Origin: an uncultured Lachnospiraceae bacterium
GTDB lineage: Bacteria; Bacillota; Clostridia; Lachnospirales; Lachnospiraceae
Length of the DNA: 9,287 nt
Reading direction: 5' to 3'
Assembly (NCBI GenBank): GCA_905236925.1
Contig: CAJOQS010000051.1
Span: 1-9,287 of the forward strand
A model generated the notes under the pieces. It was given only the letters and a program-made list of their open reading frames with translations. It was not told the DNA's origin and did not search any database. Shown here in pieces: positions 5,110 through 9,287 of the stretch. Made by a program: the position numbers and the translations under genes. Position 1 is the first letter of the stretch. Each line of letters opens with the position of its first letter.

Positions 5110-7107
5110 ATGTTCAAGTCAATCACAGCCAAGATCATGAGCCTTGTAATACTTCTCCCCATCATCTTTCTGGTATGTATGCTCCTGGTCAGCGCCCAGG
5201 TCAAAAAGCTCGGTGATTCGGCCAACCGCCTTGCCGACGAGAATGTAACAATCGAAAGAAATATCGGAATCATCAGCACCAACGTCCAGTCACTCGTAAA
5301 ACGAGTCTATCAGATGAAGGACTTCTCCCGCGACAATATGACATTTATGGGATACATCTACGGTGTATCCGGAGTTCAGGAATGCGAACTCATGACCGAA
5401 TCGCTTGAAAGCCTTCGCCCGATCCTGATGGAGATGTACGACGACGCCTATCCCGTGACCGTGGATCAGCTTGTCAAGGTTCAGTCAGACTACGCAGATG
5501 TATACGATGCCAACTATACGGTGGTCGAAGTCAGGGGCGATGTGCTCGGATACCTCGATCAGTTCCCCGAGGACGAGGCACACGCGAAGCTGCTTAACTG
5601 GTCGATCCTCAGCTTCATCGACGCGACCGAATACATAATCGACACCTACACAAAGCTGTTTAACGCATACACCGCCGACGGCTCACTCGCATACGACGAG
5701 TACGGCAATATCACCTCGCAGTGGTGGATCGACGCGCAGAACATGGCCTCGCAGTCCCGCTATGTCGAGGGCTTTGCGGTCAGCCTGTACAAGAACGGCG
5801 GCTACGTTCAGGAGAAGGGCGAGGACGGCACCATGACCAACGTATCAACCCGAATCCTCGGCGAATACACCATCCGTGAGGCCTCAGACGCGAACGTAGC
5901 GGCAGCCCGTGAAGAAACGAACCGCATCACCAAAACCCTTAACCTGATGACCATTTTCTTCATTTTCGGCTTCCTTGCGGTCGGCGTGATCATACTTATC
6001 CGCTTAAAGACCATCATCAAGCCCGCAGTATCCGCCGCGAATACGATGAACGGCGTGATCGACGGCATTTCGAATGGCAGGGGCGATCTGACGACCCGGT
6101 TTGAAGCGGGCGGCAACGACGAGATAAGCCAGCTCCTAACCGGCGTGAATTCCTTCATGGATCAGCTTCAGAACATCATAAAGAAGATACGCGAGGAATC
6201 CGCGAACCTGAACGACTCCGTTGCCAATCTGAACAGCGAGATCAGGACCTCGGATGAAAGCACCTCCAATGTATCGGCGGTTTCGGAAGAGCTTGCCGCA
6301 AACATGCAGGAGATCAACAACACCGTCGAGCAGCTAGTAAAGAGCGCCGAAGACATTTCCGAGCAGGCCGAGAACATGAGCAGGCGCGTGGACGAGGGCT
6401 ACAGCTTTGTCAAGAATGTTCAGATCAGGGCCAACGACGTTAAGGACTTCTCCGTAGCAAATAAGAAGAACGCCGAGACGATGATCGGCGAAAGAAGGCT
6501 CAACCTGAACGAAGCGATCGAAAACAGCAAGAACGTTGAGAAGATCAATAAGCTTACCGACGAGATCCTCTCGATCTCCAGTCAGACCAACCTGCTGGCT
6601 CTGAACGCATCGATCGAGGCCGCCAGAGCGGGTGACGCAGGCCGCGGCTTTGCGGTTGTTGCGGACGAGATAAGGATTCTTGCGGATTCCAGCCGCGATG
6701 CGGCCAACAACATCCAGTCGATCAGTAAGCTTGTTACCGATGCGGTTTCACTGCTTTCGAGAAATGCGGATGAGATCCTTAATTATATAGATGAGTCGAT
6801 CCTGAACGACTACGAGCAGTTCGTAGGCTACTCCGAGCAGTATTATCAGGATGCCGAGAATATGAGGTCGATCCTGGGCGAGTTCCAGCAGAACTCCCAA
6901 AATCTCTCGTCAACACTGACCGAGGTTTCTAACAGTGTGGAGAATGTTAACCGTGCCGTAGCGGAAAGCTCTTCGGGTATCACGATGGTTGCGGACGAGG
7001 CAACGAGGCTCGCCGTATCCATGAGCGACATCCGAAATGAGGCAGAAAAGAACAGCCATATTTCCGACAGACTCAAGGACGAGGTCGAAAGGTTTGAGAC
7101 CATCTGA
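5110..7107 (+). CDS. methyl-accepting chemotaxis protein (transmembrane chemoreceptor)
   Basis: ATG 5110 lies seven bases after AAGGAGGT; a GTG at 5101 overlaps that ribosome site and is unlikely. The 665-residue protein has a first membrane span at about 9-29, an extracytoplasmic sensor of about 250 residues (30-277), and a second span at 279-297. A HAMP-like linker follows to about 355, then a long coiled-coil signalling domain. The hairpin tip is unmistakable: QTNLLALNASIEAARAG begins at residue 492, followed by AGRGFAVVADE. The two coiled-coil arms are each roughly 20 heptads by my count, consistent with a long class of receptor. The tip binds CheA and CheW in all known relatives, and Gln/Glu residues on the arms are the usual methylation sites. 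No CheR-binding pentapeptide is at the C terminus, which ends VERFETI. The sensor, rich in Tyr, Asp and Glu, is unrecognised, so the ligand is unknown. It is transcribed alone. Confidence 0.95.
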   Translation: MFKSITAKIMSLVILLPIIFLVCMLLVSAQVKKLGDSANRLADENVTIERNIGIISTNVQSLVKRVYQMKDFSRDNMTFMGYIYGVSGVQECELMTESLESLRPILMEMYDDAYPVTVDQLVKVQSDYADVYDANYTVVEVRGDVLGYLDQFPEDEAHAKLLNWSILSFIDATEYIIDTYTKLFNAYTADGSLAYDEYGNITSQWWIDAQNMASQSRYVEGFAVSLYKNGGYVQEKGEDGTMTNVSTRILGEYTIREASDANVAAAREETNRITKTLNLMTIFFIFGFLAVGVIILIRLKTIIKPAVSAANTMNGVIDGISNGRGDLTTRFEAGGNDEISQLLTGVNSFMDQLQNIIKKIREESANLNDSVANLNSEIRTSDESTSNVSAVSEELAANMQEINNTVEQLVKSAEDISEQAENMSRRVDEGYSFVKNVQIRANDVKDFSVANKKNAETMIGERRLNLNEAIENSKNVEKINKLTDEILSISSQTNLLALNASIEAARAGDAGRGFAVVADEIRILADSSRDAANNIQSISKLVTDAVSLLSRNADEILNYIDESILNDYEQFVGYSEQYYQDAENMRSILGEFQQNSQNLSSTLTEVSNSVENVNRAVAESSSGITMVADEATRLAVSMSDIRNEAEKNSHISDRLKDEVERFETI

Positions 7108-7121
7108 TCTTCTGAAGTAAT

Positions 7122-7166
7122 GACCCGCGAATCCCCGATGGATAGGGACTCGCGGGTCTTGTATTT
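7122..7166 (+). terminator. intrinsic terminator after the chemoreceptor
   Basis: GACCCGCGA (7122-7130) pairs with TCGCGGGTC (7150-7158); after one A/C mismatch the stem continues TCCC/GGGA, giving 13 pairs around a nine-base loop. TTGTATTT follows, a weak but usable T-rich tail. It begins about 15 bases after the chemoreceptor stop. Confidence 0.8.
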
Positions 7167-7187
7167 ACGGAATAATAATGCTACTAT
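7159..7187 (+). promoter_or_regulatory. weak candidate promoter for the GNAT leader
   Basis: TTGTAT (7159-7164), 17 bases, then TACTAT (7182-7187) is a 3/6 and 4/6 match. It overlaps the tail of the preceding terminator. The start point would be near 7194, just before the first leader hairpin. It is the best-placed candidate I see but is not strong. Confidence 0.3.
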
Positions 7188-7201
7188 TTTGTGTATATAC
7201 A

Positions 7202-7340
7202 TTCACAAACGTGAAGGTCGGACTGTAAGCGGCCGGAAAGTATCACCACAGGCCGGCAGTGATGGATGCACTGCAAGTGTCTTATCACGGGCAGATCGCG
7301 AAGCGATTCGCGAGTCTGGTTTTTGGAAGAGGTAACAGGC
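7202..7340 (+). ncRNA. structured leader / putative attenuator of the GNAT gene
   Basis: Ordered stems can be drawn by eye. TTCAC/GTGAA has an AAAC loop (7202-7215). GCCGG (7232-7236) pairs with CCGGC (7253-7257). GTGAT (7259-7263) pairs with ATCAC (7284-7288) around an inner CACT/AGTG hairpin. The intrinsic terminator at 7292-7324 follows. A second ATCAC copy at 7242-7246 could pair with the same GTGAT, and GCAGTG (7256-7261) can pair with CACTGC (7269-7274), so mutually exclusive folds exist. The leader lies between two terminators and holds no convincing gene. It matches no riboswitch consensus that I know. A cis-acting attenuator is inferred, not shown. Confidence 0.4.
7292..7324 (+). terminator. 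intrinsic terminator inside the GNAT leader
   Basis: CAGA-TCGCGAA (7292-7302) pairs with TTCGCGA-g-TCTG (7307-7318), 11 pairs with one bulged G and a GCGA loop, followed by G and five Ts (7320-7324). The GNAT ribosome site (GGAAGAGG, 7325-7332) starts directly after the T-run, so termination here would prevent expression of the gene. Confidence 0.72.
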
Positions 7341-7889
7341 ATGAACGTAATTGTCAGACCCGCAGAGAAGAAGGATATTCCATCCATAATGGAGCTTCTC
7401 AGGCAGGTAAACCGTGTACATCAGGAAAAACGTCCCGACCTGTTCAAGCTCACGACAAAGTATGACGAGGCCGAGCTTGAGGAGATCATAAACAACGACC
7501 GGACTCCCGTGTTTGTGGCAGAGGACGGCGGGAGCATACTCGGACACGGCTTCTGCATATTGCAGCGCCCCGAAAACACACGGCTCCTGGTCGATAATCT
7601 GACATTATACATTGACGATATCTGTGTGGATGAAAGCGCAAGAGGGCAGCATGTGGGCAGGAGCATCTACGAGCATATAATCGACTATGCCCGCGAACGC
7701 GGCTGCTACAATGTAACCCTGAATGTCTGGAACTGCAATCCGGGAGCCATGAAGTTTTACGAGAGCCTCGGACTCGTGCCCTATAAGGTCGGGATGGAGC
7801 AGCTTCTGGGGCGAAAAGTACATAACCCTGATCCCAGCAAGCACACCGAAGCTGATCGCGGATCTATGCGACGAGGATGCGAGACTTGA
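7341..7889 (+). CDS. GNAT-family N-acetyltransferase with abnormal C-terminal tail
   Basis: ATG 7341 follows GAGG (7329-7332) at eight bases; an in-frame ATG at 7266 would translate through the leader hairpins and is unlikely. Of the 182 residues, about the first 156 form a normal single GNAT domain. It has an N-terminal IVRPAEKKDIPSI strand-helix, a DDICVDESARGQHVGRSIY acetyl-CoA-binding stretch (the RGQHVG pyrophosphate loop), and a LNVWNCNPGAMKFYESLGL segment. The family usually ends near the KVGMEQLL found here. After that come 26 residues with no family resemblance, ending at TGA 7887-7889, which overlap a methyltransferase reading frame offset by one base. The tail is therefore probably a by-product of a frameshift or rearrangement at the GGGG run 7808-7811. 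The acetyl acceptor is unknown. Expression is probably controlled by the upstream leader terminator. Confidence 0.9.
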   Translation: MNVIVRPAEKKDIPSIMELLRQVNRVHQEKRPDLFKLTTKYDEAELEEIINNDRTPVFVAEDGGSILGHGFCILQRPENTRLLVDNLTLYIDDICVDESARGQHVGRSIYEHIIDYARERGCYNVTLNVWNCNPGAMKFYESLGLVPYKVGMEQLLGRKVHNPDPSKHTEADRGSMRRGCET

Positions 7890-8046
7890 AAGAAGCAGAC
7901 GCGGCCAGCTTGAGTTTTTTACCACAATGGAATATATTCACCGCTATGCGAAGAAGGGTTCCGCGGTACTTGAGATAGGCGCCGGAACGGGACGATACTC
8001 CATCGCGCTTACAAACCACTTGCTGTATATTTGCAGGAAGAGGTAA
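7810..8046 (+). pseudogene. fragment of a class I SAM-dependent methyltransferase
   Basis: In the frame one base ahead of the acetyltransferase, codons from about 7810 to the TAA at 8044-8046 read as part of a methyltransferase. Visible segments are DEDARLERSRRGQLEFFTTM (codons from 7870), then VLEIGAGTGRYSIAL (7966-8010), which is the glycine-rich SAM-binding motif I. The block is typical of a clostridial methyltransferase family where motif I lies some 50-60 residues into the protein. Everything after motif I is missing: after about 8013 the frame reads NHLLYICRKR and stops, without the acidic residue ending strand two or any later motif. There is no start codon before ATG 7927 in this frame and no ribosome site. 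It is therefore a 5'- and 3'-defective remnant, or the second half of a frameshifted fusion with the acetyltransferase whose 3' end was deleted. It cannot be an active methyltransferase as it stands. Confidence 0.75.
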
Positions 8047-8056
8047 CGGAACGGGA

Positions 8057-9287
8057 TCATATCTCCCGCGTGATATTCTTAATCCAGCCTCCGCTCCTGT
8101 AATGGTGGATCGCGAAGGGCATCTTCGCGAATTCGTCCATGCACATGCAGAAGTAGACGACCAGAGGAGGCCATTTGAAAACGAAGGCGCTCAGGAGGCC
8201 GAGCGGCACCGCGAAGCCCCACATGCAGACGGCGTCAAGGATCATGCCGTACTTCGAATCGCCTCCGCAGCGGAACAGCGAGGCGATAAGCACGGTGTTG
8301 ACGATCTGTCCCATCTGGTAAGCCACATTGATATACAGCATAACCCTCAGATAATGTGCCGAGGTTTCACTGATCTTGACGAGTCCGGGTATATACGGAT
8401 TGATTACAAACAGCAGGATCCCGGCTATTATCCCTGAAAATACTGTGACCTTGAGTATCGACGATGCGTCCTTTTCCGCATCGTCGAGCCTGTTTTCACC
8501 GATCTCCTTGCCGAGCATGATCGAGGCGGCCGCGGATATGCCGAAGCCAACGACAGTCGAGAGATCGCGCACCACGGTCACTACGGAATTCGCCGCCACG
8601 ATGTCGGAGCCGAGGTGGCCCATTATTATTGAATTCATGTTGAACGCGAGTCCCCAGAGGGCGTCATTGATGAACGCGGGCAGGGAGTATTTCCCGAAAT
8701 CCACGATCAGCGCCTTAGGAATACGGAACATCGCGGCAATATTCTTCGGAAGAGTCTTCTGTCTTATAAAATCAACTATGCAGACGATCAGCCCTATGCC
8801 CCAGGAAAGTGTTGTGGCAAGCGCGGCACCTGCGATCCCCATTTCCGGGAAGGGTCCGATTCCGAATATCAGCAGAGCGTTCAGAATAACGTTGATGATC
8901 AGCGTGGAAGCGGAGAGGAGCGTCGCGAATGTCACGCGTTCGCAGCTCTTGAGGATTATAAGGTAGGGCTGCGCTATTCCCATGAAGATATATGAGGCCG
9001 CAACATACCTCAGATATACGGCTCCGGCTTCTATAAGCTCGGGCGCGTCGGTCCATATCCTGATGACTCGGTAGGGGAACAGGAACGCAAGGGCCGCAAC
9101 TGTCACGGTCACCGCAAGCGATATGATAAGGCCGATTCCGAGGATCTTTGAGATGACCTTCATATCCCGCTTGCCCCAGTACTGCGAGGCAAGGATCGTG
9201 AGCGCCGAGTTGAGTCCGAAGAACAGGACGTTCAGCAGGAACATCACCTGTCCGGCAAGGCTCGATGCCGATATCGAGGTCTGGTCA
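8057..9287 (-). CDS. MATE-family efflux transporter (N terminus outside window)
   Basis: The gene is on the minus strand, with its TGA at 8059-8057 and an open frame to the right edge; about 409 residues are visible. Codons before the GTG/ATG pair at 9247-9242 still read as family sequence (SLAGQVMFLLN), so the start is beyond the window and roughly the first 50 residues are missing, judging by a usual length near 450. Typical features are GLNSALTILASQYWGKRD in the first visible loop, and many membrane spans with an internal two-halves pattern. Repeated short loops contain Gly, Pro and Asn, such as GIGPFPEMGIAGAALATTLSWG in the middle. MATE proteins are Na+ or H+ driven antiporters exporting cationic drugs or metabolites across the cytoplasmic membrane; the substrate here is unknown. 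It converges on the methyltransferase fragment with only ten bases between the stops. I see no damage in the visible part. Confidence 0.93.
   Translation of the reverse strand, partial: DQTSISASSLAGQVMFLLNVLFFGLNSALTILASQYWGKRDMKVISKILGIGLIISLAVTVTVAALAFLFPYRVIRIWTDAPELIEAGAVYLRYVAASYIFMGIAQPYLIILKSCERVTFATLLSASTLIINVILNALLIFGIGPFPEMGIAGAALATTLSWGIGLIVCIVDFIRQKTLPKNIAAMFRIPKALIVDFGKYSLPAFINDALWGLAFNMNSIIMGHLGSDIVAANSVVTVVRDLSTVVGFGISAAASIMLGKEIGENRLDDAEKDASSILKVTVFSGIIAGILLFVINPYIPGLVKISETSAHYLRVMLYINVAYQMGQIVNTVLIASLFRCGGDSKYGMILDAVCMWGFAVPLGLLSAFVFKWPPLVVYFCMCMDEFAKMPFAIHHYRSGGWIKNITREI

Noticed and set aside
7179..7229. A 16-codon frame in the GNAT leader as a possible leader peptide
   Set aside because: It has no ribosome site, no run of regulatory codons, and its ATG lies upstream of the likely start point.
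3374..7869. The 13-base match CGCGGATCTATGC at 3374-3386 and 7857-7869
   Set aside because: A match of this length is close to chance expectation across 9.3 kb and the two contexts (promoter and coding fragment) are unrelated.
7887..7900. Programmed frameshifting between the GNAT and methyltransferase frames
   Set aside because: No slippery heptamer or plausible +1 shift site with a stimulatory structure is seen, and the downstream product is truncated after motif I, so a functional fusion product would not result.
7325..8047. The 12-base direct repeat GGAAGAGGTAAC at 7325-7336 and 8036-8047, flanking the GNAT/methyltransferase block
   Set aside because: About two or three 12-base matches are expected by chance in a window this long, and the first copy is simply a ribosome-binding sequence. 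It is not enough to call a duplication or mobile element, though it is worth remembering when the 8011-8056 junction is examined.
8052..8068. The CGGGA/TCCCG inverted repeat at the MATE stop as a terminator
   Set aside because: The stem is only five pairs and overlaps the coding end. The minus-strand sequence after it (TTCCGTT) is a poor T-run, so I would not call a terminator.

Overview
The window reads as chromosomal DNA of an anaerobic Gram-positive bacterium of the Clostridia, most likely Lachnospiraceae. This is inferred from strong GGAGG-type ribosome sites, TATAAT-type promoters, and the style of the acetyltransferase, YczE-like, flavodoxin and chemoreceptor proteins. Nothing in it is a plasmid, phage or CRISPR hallmark. 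Most genes have mixed base composition. The first gene (positions 1-959) is visibly more AT-rich than the rest.

Layout. (1) 1-959: 3' part of a gene whose first visible residues look like the end of a transglutaminase-like domain. (2) 1046-1609: YgjP/DUF45-type zinc metallopeptidase. (3) 1744-2436 and 2467-3123: a YczE-type membrane protein followed closely by an unrecognised 218-residue soluble protein. (4) 3208-3339: a 43-residue single-span membrane protein with its own promoter and ribosome site. (5) 3509-3916: short flavodoxin. (6) 4069-4809: short-chain dehydrogenase/reductase with a perfect TTGACA -35 box and a strong terminator. (7) 5110-7107: a membrane chemoreceptor with a consensus-like promoter and its own terminator. 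(8) 7341-7889: GNAT acetyltransferase behind a structured leader that ends in an intrinsic terminator. (9) About 7810-8046: a broken methyltransferase piece in another frame, joined to the acetyltransferase. (10) 8057-9287, minus strand: MATE efflux transporter running off the right edge.

The genes look like a row of mostly independent single-gene units rather than one pathway. Flavodoxin and the dehydrogenase are adjacent redox proteins, each with a dyad at its promoter, so a shared redox or electrophile response is possible but unproven. The places most worth a second look are the attenuator-like leader of the acetyltransferase, and the acetyltransferase/methyltransferase junction, where removing one G from a GGGG run would fuse the two frames. 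I did not find a clear new multi-gene system.
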